From Hygrophila difformis (taxonomy: Eukaryota; Streptophyta; Magnoliopsida; Lamiales; Acanthaceae): a stretch of DNA of 64,000 bases. Below, piece by piece: positions 11,141 through 22,767 of this stretch. Both the position numbers and the translations under genes were made by a program. The notes below the pieces were generated by a model. That model was not told the origin of the DNA, made no database searches, and was given only the letters and a program-made list of their open reading frames with translations. Each line of letters starts with the position of its first letter. Positions within the stretch are counted from its first letter, which is position 1. The DNA lies in assembly GCA_030278955.1 (NCBI GenBank), contig JAOANR010000006.1:13675974-13739973 (forward strand), given 5' to 3'.

Positions 11141-11170
11141 CCCGTCGAGTCTCGACGGGTTATTTACTAG
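11141..11170 (+). other. Helitron A 3' terminal hairpin and CTAG end
   Basis: A palindrome of CCCGTCGAG and CTCGACGGG with a single-base loop (11141-11159) is followed by TTATTTA and CTAG (11167-11170), then T. This hairpin-plus-CTRR arrangement is the termination signal used by Helitron transposase. Confidence 0.9.
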
Positions 11171-11820
11171 TTCTTAATTGTTTATACATAACCTCGTCAT
11201 AATAATCATATGGTGCAATTGTGCAAAAACTGAAAATGCATGTTATGCCATACTAATCATATGGTGTAAAAGCTGAAAATCTATAAATAAACAATACTAA
11301 TAAAATCTAAAATAAATTAAATAAAAATGGAAAACAATAAAATATAAAATAGTAAAATAAAAATATAAAATAATAAAATCTAAAATAGATAAAAATAAAA
11401 TGTAAAATTTCAAATTTTAAATCTTTCAAATCCTTTTAAAAGTGAATATTGTTGGAATTTATACTGAAAATCTATAAATAAAAATAAATGCAGCAATAAA
11501 ATCTAAAATAAATAAAATACAAATACAAATAATAAATCCTAAATAGATTTTTAAAAAATGTAAATTTTCAAATTTTAAATCTTTCAAATCCTTTTAAATG
11601 TGAATATTGTTGAAATTCCATATAAATTGAAAATTTCATATATTTCAAAAACTAAAAAAATCCATAATGAATAAATAAATAATAAATGCAAAAATCTAAA
11701 ATTAATAAATTAAAAACTGCAAAAATCTATAAAAATTTGAAATTTGAAATGGAGACAACACATTAAATTTAAGATGGATTGTTCACTAATGATTTAATGT
11801 ATATATATACATATATTTGA
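11171..11820 (-). mobile_element. Older Helitron fragment, right part (its 5' end)
   Basis: Reverse complement of this segment follows Helitron A from its 5' region (7560-8182) closely, including the shared CATTAGTGAACAA start and GTGTCTCCATTT. It is the 5' end of an older, oppositely oriented relative whose sequence resumes at 7550 on the other side of Helitron A. Its own TC start is no longer clear; it lies near 11815-11820. Confidence 0.7.
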
Positions 11821-11876
11821 AATTTGAAATATATTCTTTTATAAATCCCGATAATTAATCCAACTCAAGGAAATAT
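11815..11876. repeat. Relic third copy of the HAL3/kinase 3' flank
   Basis: About 60 bases, including CCGATAATTAATCCAACTC, closely match 4608-4672 and 14784-14843 in the two duplicated modules (CCTATAATTAATCCAACTC there). It is followed by an A-run at 11883-11901, where the module copies also have A-runs. Confidence 0.7.
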
Positions 11877-11926
11877 TTCAGCAAAAAAAAAAAAAAAAAA
11901 ACCTAAGGAAATAGATTTATTACTCG

Positions 11927-12168
11927 TACTCCTTCCATTTTTAAAAAATTGTAACGGACTCACAGTGCACATAGTCCGATACACATTTTAAATCATTAGT
12001 AACTCAAGTTCGGTACAAGTTAAAATTCTAAAAATTCCATATTTAAAAAGATCTCTCTTGACTATGTTTTAACTTGTGTATAACTATGATAAAACGTTAA
12101 GTCAAAACGCTTGTGTGAACCGTACAAAATTTACCAATGTTACAATCTTTCAAAAACGGGAGGGAGTA
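11927..12168. mobile_element. Stowaway-like MITE
   Basis: The 242-base element has terminal inverted repeats TACTCCTTCCATTTTTAAAA and CAAAAACGGGAGGGAGTA, with TA at both ends. Its interior is shared with MITEs at 18358, 29235, 33443 and 42562 (AATCATTAGTAACTCAAG, GTACAAGT, TGACTATGTTTTAACTTG). Confidence 0.85.
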
Positions 12169-12842
12169 TTATTTATGTAAGTATTATTATCCCAAATTCT
12201 TAATGGGCTTATTCACAAAGACTTTATTGAGAGTATAGTTGGGCCCTTTATGAGATTTAAATATATGGAAGCAAATATTAGCAGCAGATAAAGGTTTTGT
12301 TCGATGCAAATACGAACAAATTGAATGGGGCCGTAAAAAAATAATTGAGAATGAAAAATCCTTTCCGTTTTTGATCTGATATTGAGAGATTGAATTTTCA
12401 AGAGATTGAGAGATTGAATAAATATCTGCAGTAGATTAGATTTGGCTTACGTATACCTTATATTTCTCTAATTATTGTTTAATTGTACTCTATATATACT
12501 TTTGTATATCTCATGAATGATACCCAACAATCCCATTTGCTTTCATCAGCTTTACAACTGATTTCTTTCTTGCTCTCAGTGTCCCTTTTTTTGTCCTATT
12601 GTGTTTCCGGTGGATTAAGGTATGTGTGAAAGGAATTAATGATGGTGGATTAAGGTTTTCAATATATAGAACCTAAGAGATTAATAAGTGGCCATGAAGA
12701 TTGCAAGAGAGCCTTTCCGTTTTTGATCTGTATATATATATATATATGCCTTTTTATTATTATGTAATTTGACGTTTGGCCTGAGTGAAATAATGTGCAT
12801 TCTTGATTGAACTAAATAGCATGAATAGTTAGTAAGCCGGAT
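12169..12842. other. AT-rich spacer upstream of the second HAL3-like gene
   Basis: No gene seen. Contains two occurrences of CCTTTCCGTTTTTGATCTG (near 12361 and 12713), a repeated GGTGGATTAAGG and a (TA)n tract near 12728-12747. It may include distal promoter of the copy-2 HAL3-like gene. Confidence 0.5.
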
Positions 12843-13266
12843 GTTTATATTATCTCTTTTCTTTTGGACACGGTTTTTTATATGGGATGGTAATATTTAA
12901 TGTAAGGATATATTAGTGTTTAAAGTGAGGGTAATTAGGAATTTAGGTGATGTGATTGTATAGAATTTGAAATTTTTTTTATTGATTTATTTATGTATGA
13001 TATAATGATTGTGGGTTGAATTTATTAATGGAAATAGAATTGAAATTTTTTGTTATGTTTATTTATTTATTGATGTGACGATGAGTGGGTTTAGTAATTA
13101 ATACTAGTATTTAGTTATTTCCTAAAAATGAAAGGTAACTGTGAGTAGAGATGTTGTAGTATCATTTTGCAATACTACTATGCTAGTCATTTATACAATA
13201 CTTTTTGGCTGATGCACCTTATACTTGATGAGTTATTCATGTATTGCTGTTTAATGAAAACAGTCA

Positions 13267-14224
13267 ATGGAATTTAGACAGCCTCCTCATCCAAGCACGA
13301 GCAAAACCGAAAACCTCAGATTCTGCACTCCAAGCACAAGCAAAACCAAGAATGCACATCAACAAAACCGAAAACCTCAGATTCTGCTTGCAGCAACCGG
13401 ATGTATCACTGCGGAAAGTTTCCACTTCCTTTGCTATGAGATTGCTAAATGGGCTGATGTAACAGCTATAGCCACCAACACAGCTCTCAAATTCATACAC
13501 AGAACTGCTCTTCCCGATAATGTAGTGCTTTACACAGATGAGCATGAGTGGACGTATTGGAATACAAACCGTAAATACTTGTTGGCCGATGAGCTACAAA
13601 GGTGGGCTGATGTTTTGGTCATTGCACCTTTGTCTGCAAATACGCTTGCCAAGGTATAAATTCTCCTTTGTGCTGCTCGGTGCTTTAATCTTTTCATTTT
13701 TCATCGTTTGTTGCTTATAGTTTTCAAAGAGGACTTGATATATTATTATTAGATGAATATCGAACGTTCTGTACATGCATTTATTTTGTGGTGGGAGGAT
13801 AAATGCCATTGAATTTTTGATGGGGATTATTCTTGTTTCTTTCTCTTATAAGTAGATTGCTGGTAGATTGTGTGATAACTTGCTGACGTCCATTGTCCGG
13901 AAATGGGACTACAAAAACAAGAAACCGATGTATGTGGCGCCATCCATGAACCATTTGATGTGGGAAAACTCTTTAACCCAACGCCAACTCAAGGTGTTGG
14001 AGGAGGATTTTGGAGTGAACATTATCTCATTCCCACCACCCTCAGCAGCCGGTACTGTTGAGATGTTTGATCCTCGTTCCATATGTTCATATGTGCGTTA
14101 CAAGTACGAGCAATCCTTCGTCCTTGGTGTGGCTGACCGGAATCTGGATGCTGAAAAACGATCCAATGTTGCAAGCACGACGAGACCGGCTTCTTCATCT
14201 CATCAGAGAATGAAATCTGTATAG
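13267..14224 (+). CDS. HAL3-like flavoprotein (PPC decarboxylase family), copy 2
   Basis: Exons 13267-13653 and 13856-14224 encode 251 residues, nearly identical to copy 1 (3105-4046), with the same PSMNHLMW clamp and the same loss of the active-site His and Cys. A change of its own is Arg for the second Gly of the IAGG motif (IAGRLCDN), in a loop strongly conserved in the family. Other differences include RQWDYK to RKWDYK, SYVCNKYEP to SYVRYKYEQ, and Ala to Ser near the C-terminus. Because both copies share the catalytic losses, those predate the duplication. Frame is intact with normal splice sites, so it may be expressed. Confidence 0.9.
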
Positions 14225-15240
14225 TGTGTGGTTTGAAGTTCATCGGGTCAAATAGAAACTTACTTGAGCATTGAGCAATAGTAATTGGTTCATGGACAAA
14301 TAGTGTTCATCAGTCACGTTTACATTTGTTTACATTTGTTGAATCTGGTTATATTTTGGTGTCGAAACTTTTGCAAGTTGTTTTGCCTTCAGCGTAATGA
14401 ATATTGTTGGTATCTCTAAATTTTGGTTTGATGGGTTACCTATTCTTAATTTTTTTTTTTTTGGCTATACAGCCAATTACTTATTATAAAACTATAAAAG
14501 TACTAACTAAAAATTAAATATAAAAAATAATAGAAAATTTTAAAATAACAAATATATTGCATCAATCAATATAATTACCATGGTTGACAATGCATTCTCA
14601 TATTTTAGAATCATTATTATAGAGCATAAGTATTAACATTCATAATAAATCCTTTTATTCATCATCACAATGTTGTTTAACTTATTGAAATTCTTATGGG
14701 GCAATACCCTTTGGGGCTGTGTTCGAATTGATGGATCAGAATTTTGAAGGAGATTTGGGGAGCGAAGTTTAAGAATAGATTTGAAATTTGAAATAAAGTC
14801 ATTCATAAATCCCTATAATTAATCCAACTCAAGGAAATATAGCCTTCTGTTACGAAAAAAAAAAAAAAGGATTGTACAAAAAAAAAGTATACAAGCCTTG
14901 CAAGATTCAATCACGGGAAACACGGTCACAGTACAACAAAAGGATGGATACGAGCAAACATGTCTGGCCATATGTGACATTACAAGAAACTTTTGTTCTC
15001 TAGTTACATTTTTGACAAATTCTCTTCCAATGCAACAATGCCTGTATAGTAAGAGTGGAGTATATAGAATAGCTACAAAACAATGAGACAACAAAAAGCA
15101 ATGTGTATATTTTCTGTGCTGGAGAAAGCAAGAACAAAACAATCTCAAGAGTAATGCATTCAATCCCTTCAACAGACATATAAACAGACCTTACAAAAGT
15201 GAACCGATCATCCTCGCCTGCAAACTCTCAAAGAATCAAC
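14225..15240. other. Convergent 3' flank between HAL3-like and kinase genes, copy 2
   Basis: Counterpart of 4047-5064; no gene. Differs from copy 1 mainly in run lengths and small indels. Confidence 0.6.
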
Positions 15241-16946
15241 TCAAATATCGAGAATAGATGACATGGAGGCCGCGCGGCTGTGATGTCTGCTTCGGGCGTG
15301 TCCATCGGCCTTCGTGTTCAAGTATTCCAGTGCTGTAACAACGTCGCTGATCAGGGGACGGAACCCTGCTTGCTCCTGAACGCACATAGAGGCAATCGCG
15401 ATGGTATGGTGCAGGCTACGGACCGAGTAGCATCCTTCGAGTAAAGGATCCACCAAGTTGATGAACTTCCTTCTATCCTTGAGGAAAGGCCGCGACTGCA
15501 ATGATGATTAAAAAACACAAAATTATACTACTAGAAGTTCGATTGAGTTCATACTGCAAGAACCCCATAATATGGTTGTAAGAAGGACGACGACACACAG
15601 ACACACTGTACCCAAATAACGAGATTCTGCTCTCCGGGATTCTTTGTGAAGTCGATGGCCCTACGCCCGGTGATGAGCTCCAACAGAACCACACCGAAAC
15701 TGTAGATGTCTGATTTGAGAGTCAACTTTCCGCTCATGGCATATTCAGGGGCACAGTAACCGTAGGTTCCCATCACCCGTGTCGAGACATGAGTGTTATC
15801 GCCAACAGGTCCCAGTTTGGCCAGTCCGAAATCCGACAGCTTCACGTTGAAATCATCGTCCAGCAAGATGTTGGATGACTTGAGGTCGCGATAGATGACC
15901 GGCGGATTTGCCTCGCAGTGAAGATATTCGAGGCCACGAGCCACACCAGCAGCGATCTTCAGCCTCGTGCTCCAACTCAGCGGCCTCTGACCAGGGCTTA
16001 AATCTGAAAACAACAACCAGAAATGAGAAAGGCTCATTTTTTTTTTGTGCTAGTGCAAATGCTACAACTGTAACAGAGAGATGAATTCGATATGGATTTT
16101 TTTACCAAATAGATGATCCTCGACGCTCCCCATTGGCATGAACTCGTAAACAAGGAGCCTCTGGTCACCCTCGGCACAGTAACCGATCAGATTGACAAGG
16201 TTGGGATGGTGCAGCAAACTCAGCATAAGAACCTCCATGATGAACTCCGGATTGCCTTGATGTCCGTCGAGATCAAGTTGCTTCACGGCAACTGCCTGAT
16301 CAAACACAAAGGCCAAACAACACAGAATCCAAATCCAATTAAGTCAAAGGGATGGATAATGAGTTTGGTCTTTTCATTGTTTCTAATAAGTTTAAATAAG
16401 ATGGAGAACGGTGAACTTACCAATCCAGATTCGAGCTGACCTTTGTAAACGCGTCCGAAACCACCTTCACCGATCAGATTAGTCTCTTTGAAATTCTGTG
16501 TCACTGTTGCAAGCTCCTTGAACACGAAACTCTTTGCCACATTGTTGTCTGAGCAGTTGCTGTCCTCCCCGGTCACCCGAGCGGAGTTTCCCCTCGTTAT
16601 CTTTGCTGCATTATTCAACACGTTGACAAAATCAATACCCCTCGGATTACTACTGCTACTGAAACCAAAACATTCGAATATATTCTATACTCATCATCTT
16701 ACATGGTGCACTCGCAGTCGACTTTCGCCTCCCACTAGCTGCAATTTCAAACCATTCGTTAGAAACCAAATCAAACACAAGGTCGAAATGCAATCAAACA
16801 CCAATTCATTGTGGCATAAAACTGTAGAATAGAAACGAAACAAATAGTAAGAAACCTGAGGAAGCAATGCTGGATCTCGGATCCATGTTCTCGCTGTATT
16901 CCTTCCTCCGTGAACCTCGCGAACCCCAACACGTAAAGCAAGACAT
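15241..16946 (-). CDS. Receptor-like cytoplasmic kinase VII (PBL27-like), copy 2
   Basis: Minus-strand exons 16946-16856, 16658-16421, 16295-16106, 16003-15612 and 15495-15241. Exon 1 starts [10 protein letters not shown], the cysteine-rich N-terminus that serves for membrane anchoring in this family, and leaves one base before its GT. The kinase core is intact: [49 protein letters not shown]. However the five exons sum to 1166 bases, not a multiple of three. Relative to copy 1, exon 2 lacks one base (16630 region, AAAATCAAT versus AAAATTCAAT), so exon 1 joined to exon 2 hits a stop early. Either a real frameshift, an assembly error or an unseen splice choice. Position next to the bromodomain gene matches Arabidopsis ASG5 (At1g20650). 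Confidence 0.8.
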
Positions 16947-19663
16947 GTCTCTGTCACTACACTCCCCCAATTGATCCTTTCACCACGACCAGATTTCTCG
17001 GCCCAAGTTCAGATGGAACCACCCCAAAATCACTGCACAGGATCAAAACAACTGATCATGATCAATAAAACATCACAAAACAAAATGACAGGAAAAATAA
17101 ATAGTACTTCACATTAGAGCCAACAATATCGCATTCACTGATACGCTCACATTCTACCATTCTATCCAAGATCTACACTCCAAGTTGAAATCTTCCCAAA
17201 ACCCAAAAAATCAGTTCTTGCATAAATACATACATACAGATAGATAGAGTATACATTTGTTCTATGGGTAATTTAGCCCACCAACCCAACCCACCCCCAG
17301 AAAACGAAAGCCCCACGAAATGTGTTTCAAAAAAGAGCGCGTCATTCTAGGGAGGAAAAGGATTCACCTAAAACAATGGGAATTCACTCGATCAAGTTCA
17401 AAACCAATAAACAATAATTTGTTATCTTTCCTGTATTTGGTCGTTCGCCCTACAGACAACAGCAATACTCCACCGTACCGCCTGCCTAACGGTAATTAGT
17501 TCCCCCCTGGCTTCTTCCTCGATCCTTCCCTCTTCCTATTTCTCTCCAAAAATGATATCTTTTTTCCTTCCCATGAGCTGTTTTACTGCGTGTGATTTGT
17601 GGGCCTTTCCAGAAACCAAAGGCAATGCCGTCACTCTCATTCACAGCTCGTGGTTGAATCTTCTGGGCGTGAATTTCACTCTGGGCTTCTTCTTCATAGT
17701 GGAATTCTTGCTGCTAATCACAAGGGGGAGGGGGGGATCGTGCATTTCTGGTAAGATACATAAATAAATAAATAAAAATGAATTACTCCTATTGCTGATT
17801 AGAAATTCGATAATGACGGGTCTTTCTCTTTTTGTAACAAGAAGGAAAAATGGCGGACTAGATTTTGGATTGGTTAGACAAGAGGCCAAGAGGGCATTCA
17901 CATGGGGAGTTGTGTAGGATTATAGCCTACAGGATTGTCTTAATTGGGGGTTAATTTAGTATTTCTGGAAATTAAATTTGGGGGTCATTTTTTAATTATC
18001 TGATTGTTTAGGGGAGGCAATGAAAATGGAAACAGAGAAATTTAATTCGGTGATTTTTCTATTTATTCTTAATTAATAGGGACATCCTTCAGTAATCGGT
18101 TATTCAGCTTCTAATTTTTACTATTGTTTTTTTTTAAAAAAAAAAAGATATACATAGATTTGGAATAATAAGAAAACTTTGGGACATAATTTTATTAATA
18201 TTCAAGTCATTGAATTTTTTTATGTAAAAAATAACATTAAAAGTTGTTCATGCACGGGTAAGAAATAAAGTAGGTGTGATAAATTTGGGAAATTAAGTCA
18301 TTGTTTATTAGTTATAAATGATCGGTTGTTATGGGTGCAAATACAAAATAAATAAATATTTCCTCCGTTCCCAAATGTTTGAGACATTTGGTTTTTGGGT
18401 ACTATTCACACATGCACTTTGATTTAAAGTTTTATCATAGTTATACAAGTTAAAATATAGTCAAGAGGGATCTTGTTAGATTCGTTTCGTCGTGTAGTTT
18501 TTAAATATCGAACTTTTAGAATTTTTACATATACCGAACTTGAGTTATTATTGATTCAAAATGTGCATTGGACTGCGTGCGCAGTGGGTCCGTAAGAAAT
18601 ATTTGAGAACGGAGGAAGTAAATTACAACTGACAAATATTAAAAGAAAATCGTGTGTTTATGGTAAGAAATAAGACCAGTTTGTAAGGCATATATTCGTT
18701 GATAATGTCAGAAAAGGGAATGTGTAGTAGAACCTGTTGTTTTATCTCCTTCAAAAACCTCTTTGGAGGATTGAATTGGAAAAGGTATGGAAACCTCTTA
18801 TTTTATTGATGGTAGTACAAGATTGCACCATGGTTCTGATAAAAAAAAAATATATATATGACTTTGCTCATTAGCAGTAATAAATTTTTTTTTTTACCGG
18901 ACACTATGTCTTTTACTTAAATGTTAATGTTAATAGGAATTAGATAGAGATTTGAACTCTTAATCCATAGATTCAAAATTGAGAAGTTGACACTAGGTCA
19001 AGTCATCAATCCCTTATCCCCGTTTATTAATAATAATTTCATTTATATTAGTACTATCTTAATTTTTAAAATACAGAGAAAATATACTCTATATAATAAA
19101 AATTGAAAAATATTTGTTGCAACTCATATTCAATTTTTTTTCTTTTGGCTTTCTATATATAAGACATAAAGAAAAAGGTCGAAAGTTCAAATTTAAATTT
19201 AGATTACAATTATTCAATTATAAAAAGAAAATTTAATTTAACGATTTCCTATTTTAATGGCAGATTTCAGCGGATTATCAATTATTCGTAATTTCGGGCA
19301 TGTAGTATTTTGTGATCCAACCCAATAATTTTTTGGTGCATGACGCACAAGATGGCGATAGGTATTGATTGAAAATTGAATCTCAACATTATATTTTTTT
19401 TCAAAGCCGAAGCCAGGAAATCCCAACATTATATTATGATTGAAGAATAATTAAAAATTTGGTTATTTGGCCAAAACCTTAATCCCTCGAACTATCATTT
19501 TGATCGATCAATAAATTTTGTTTTCAATGAGTTTAAATTTATTTATATTGGATTATATTGAAATTGGAATTGGAATGGTGACTGAAGTTAGATGATATAG
19601 CTATGTTTTCAAAGATCAAATCTTATAATTTGTATTCTTATTTTTATTTCCTTTTAACAAAAA
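16947..19663. other. Spacer: kinase 5' region, then AT-rich DNA with one MITE
   Basis: About 16947-17530 is less AT-rich and likely holds the 5' untranslated region and promoter of the copy-2 kinase. Beyond that no gene is supported. The frame at 17552-17767 has no recognisable domain. One MITE lies at 18358-18620. Confidence 0.5.
18358..18620. mobile_element. Stowaway-like MITE
   Basis: Terminal inverted repeats TTCCTCCGTTCCCAAATG and TTTGAGAACGGAGGAAGTA. The interior has the family blocks ATGTGCATTGGACTGCGTG and CAGTGGGTCCGTA. Confidence 0.85.
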
Positions 19664-19671
19664 TTTCCTAT

Positions 19672-20350
19672 TAGGGGTGGGAGTAGGCCAAGCTACCCGA
19701 CAGGGGCCTATGGCCTAGCCTACGTAAGGCCAGGCCAGGTCAGGCTTTTTTTGTAAATAGGCCAGGCTCAGGCCATTTTAAAAGCCTTTTTAGCTAAATA
19801 GGCTCAGGCCAAGGCTTTATAAAGAGCTTATTAGGCCTACCAGGCCGGCCTATTTATGATAATTATTAGTATATTTATATTTATTGCACAGAGTATACGT
19901 TGCAGATTCATGAATACAGAGAAAGTATATGATATTAATATTATTATTTTATGTAAAATAATTATTAGTTTTTTGCGGGAAGCTTTTTTTTCAGGAAGCA
20001 AATAATTATTCGTTTGATCTTACATATTTTTTAAAACATATAAAGACTTTCCCCAGTATGTAAATAACTGTGGATAAAGTATTGCTTAAGTGCACAAATT
20101 TATGTCTTACAACTTTATAATTATATCCGGACATATTTAAAAAAAATTCTAACTTAATTTAAAATAGGCTTAATCAGGCTGTTGGAAGGCTTAAAACCCG
20201 GCCTATTTAAATAAATAGGCCAGGCTCGGGCTTATAAAATAGGCATATCGCAGGTAATAGGCCAGGCTCAGGCCGTATAAAATCGAAGTAGGCCTAGGCC
20301 ATACAAGCCTAAGTCTAAGCCTAGCCCGGCCTAGCCTATTTCCACCCCTA
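19672..20350. mobile_element. hAT-like element rich in GGCCTA repeats, 8-bp target duplication
   Basis: Ends are TAGGGGTGGGAGTAGGCC and GGCCTAGCCTATTTCCACCCCTA-like, with exact 8-bp flanks TTTCCTAT at 19664-19671 and 20351-20358. Both arms are full of AGGCC, GGCCTA and CAGGCTCAGGCC units in opposite orientations; the centre is AT-rich. No transposase. Confidence 0.85.
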
Positions 20351-20358
20351 TTTCCTAT

Positions 20359-21326
20359 CATAGTTGAAAATTTTGATTTTTAAGCGTTTTGGGTTTTTTC
20401 AAGTAAATCTTCAATTTGGTTGAAAGTGCGTAATGTACTGATAATAGGGAATGGGTAAAGTGCAGAGACTGGGAGTATTATTTTGTGTTGTTTAAAAACT
20501 TTAGAAGAAATATTTTTGTGATGATAATTATTTATAATGTTTAAAAACTTTGTGATAAGTAGGGTCGTTTTACTTTCTGATGTCAAAACTACAGATATCA
20601 CAAAATTAAGGTTTCATAGCTATCTGTAGGTGCAGGTAATGTAGTGGCCTGCACAATAACTTAGCCGCTAATAATGTACTTCACGTAGGTATGTACTGTG
20701 TATGCCTAGTAGTGATTTACCGCGTTTAATTGTTGAAAACACTTTTTCTTCCATAGTGAAAAGTTTTAGGTCTAGTCCCCCACAAAATACACGAGATGAA
20801 GCACTTGTACAAAAAAGGAATCATAATCATTTTGAAGTTCCCCACATGTGTCAATTTATGAATCTGCGTAAAAATCAATAGACATTTATGTAATAGTGTC
20901 GTATTTATTTTGGTGGGAATTGAAATACTATAAGATCGACAAATACCCAAAAGGGTATGAATATGATCCAAACAACAATACAACATGCCCAACATGCATC
21001 CAAAAATACAAGAAGGGGCAAGGCCTGGGGCAGACAAGTGAAAAACATGTCATATCCTTGAGAGTTGAGAGACTAGCGAACATCCAAATTCCAAAGGCTT
21101 CGTGTTGTGGGTTCCATACTCCGGTGTAATAAATAATACTCGTAATAATTTAAAAATCAAGATACTATTATGACTATGATACAGTGGGCTTGTTTGGAAG
21201 TCGGCATATTTAGGAGCATATAGCGGATCTGCTGACTCCCAAACATCCACAGTACTTATTTCGCACTTATAGTATTATTTCTTTCTCTATTCCCTTAATA
21301 ATTTTACCTAACAAATCAGAATAACA
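20359..21326. other. Spacer without recognised features
   Basis: Ordinary AT-rich sequence. Open frames of 70-103 codons on both strands overlap each other and show no protein family features. Confidence 0.5.
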
Positions 21327-21335
21327 CTATTGCAC

Positions 21336-22254
21336 CGGGAAAATCAACTTTTTGTCCCATAGGATTTTCTCTCACCTACTTCTGGTCCCTAGTTTATGAG
21401 ATTTTCACTTTTGGTCCCATAAGATAACTATTTTTTCCACTTTTGGTCCTTCGATTTATTTTTTAAGAAAAATATTCATAAGGGTCAATGTGCAATTTTT
21501 TAAAAATTTATTTATTTACAAGTAACCACAATCTAATTAAAAATCCATAACGCATTTAACTAAACAAAAATTTATTTATTTTTACCAAATAAAATTATTT
21601 ATAAATTTAATAGAAGATAAAATTTATTAAAAAAATAATTAAATTTATAATGAATATTTACTATATATTATATTGAAGCAAAATATATATAATTCCACAT
21701 ATAAAATAAACATAAAAAAATGTTAATTAATATATATTAAATAATAATTTATTTTTTTATAAATATGAGTTATTTATTTTGTGTATTGCATTTACATATT
21801 TTTATATATATTTTACTTTTATTTATTTAAATATTGTATTTAAAGTAACTTAAAAATTATTAATTTAGATATTTTATTTAACAAATTTCAAAAAAATTAT
21901 ATATTTATTTAAAAATTTAATAAATATTATTCTTCTAAAAAATTTAAAAACAATTTTATTGGTAGAATTGAATAAATTTGAATTTAATTAAATGAGTTAT
22001 AGTTTTTTTATTGAATTAGGGGTATTTTGCAGATAAACAAAATCTAAAAACTTGCACATTGACCCTAATTAATATTTTATCTTAAAAAATAGACTGAAGG
22101 ACTAAAATTGAAAAAAATAGTTATCTTGTAGGACCAAAAATGGAAATTTCGTACACCTGGGACCAAAAATGGATAAGACAAAATCTTATAGGACCAAAAG
22201 TAAATTTTAACTAGATAAGAAAAAATCTTATGGAACCAAAAAGTGAATTTTCCC
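21336..22254. mobile_element. Long-TIR element, probable Mutator-like MITE, 9-bp target duplication
   Basis: Flanks CTATTGCAC (21327-21335) and CTATTGTAC (22255-22263) form a 9-bp duplication with one change, typical of Mutator-like elements. Arms of about 140 bases are inverted repeats built from GGTCC/CATAAGAT/TTTTGG units (left: TTTTTGTCCCATAGGATTTT; right: AAAATCTTATGGAACC...). The centre is extremely AT-rich and noncoding. Confidence 0.8.
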
Positions 22255-22263
22255 CTATTGTAC

Positions 22264-22767
22264 TTGTGAAATTCGAATTACATTCCTAATTTCCTATATG
22301 ATTTTAAATTGATTGAATTGCACCGCATAGTACACCCCCAAAATGATCATAATAATTAGGTATGTATAAAAAGGACCCAGACATATCCAAAAATTGACAA
22401 TTTTCAAAAAGGAACATACACGAAACCAATATCCTTGATCTTGAACCTTGATAGTAACAAAGTTAATGTAAATGCATCCAATCCAATCAAAGATACAATA
22501 ACAAATTTTTATAAATCTGTAAAAGGACAAATAATTCTTTGGATGTTACAAGGTGGGAACTGCTCTATTCTCTTACAAATGGTTTTGTCTCGAAAAATTA
22601 TTAGATACATAAGGTGTACAATCTGTCTATTTCCTAAGGACCTAAACTGTATCAAGCAGAAGTAGAGAAGCCCCACTGTCTTCTCTCTGTCTATTTTCAA
22701 CTTAGAATGTAAGCTCTCAAGAATGGCCTCATCACAACACAACACAACATGCCAATCCATCAATGTT
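22264..22767 (-). other. 3' flank of the bromodomain gene
   Basis: Lies downstream of the stop codon at 22770-22768 on the minus strand and likely holds the 3' untranslated region. Nothing else seen. Confidence 0.5.

Larger units (their letters stand above)
7551..11170 (+). mobile_element. Helitron A (decayed, with nested MITE and hAT)
   Basis: The element begins with TC at 7551 (TCTATATATA...), preceded by A, and ends in CTAG at 11167-11170, followed by T. This is the canonical Helitron pattern of 5'-TC, 3'-CTRR and insertion between A and T. A 9-bp-arm hairpin sits seven bases before CTAG. Remnants of Helitron helicase coding sequence lie at 10571-10790. A related copy is at 53199-56334. 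Later insertions are a Stowaway-like MITE (8656-8919) and a hAT element (9569-10229). No intact Rep/helicase frame remains, so the copy is non-autonomous. Confidence 0.85.
12843..16754. repeat. HAL3/kinase segmental duplication, copy 2
   Basis: Same-orientation partner of 2682-6574. Visible differences include an extra 14-base stretch in the HAL3 intron (CTCCTTTGTGCTGCTC region near 13665), a duplicated TTTACATTTG near 14325, loss of a few bases near 14412 and 14706, and length changes in A- and T-runs. Sequence continuing right from 16755 holds the first exon of the kinase, so copy 2 is likely the parental locus. Confidence 0.95.

Noticed and set aside
7551..11830. A single large DNA transposon with about 0.6 kb terminal inverted repeats
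   Set aside because: The outer sequences rejoin exactly when 7551-11170 is removed, and 7551-11170 has Helitron ends, so two nested Helitrons explain the pattern better.
17552..17767. Small hydrophobic frame, possible membrane peptide
   Set aside because: No conserved motif, no splice or promoter support, overlapping frame on the other strand of similar length.
20380..21250. Four overlapping frames of 66-103 codons
   Set aside because: On both strands of the same AT-rich stretch, no family features, no splice context.
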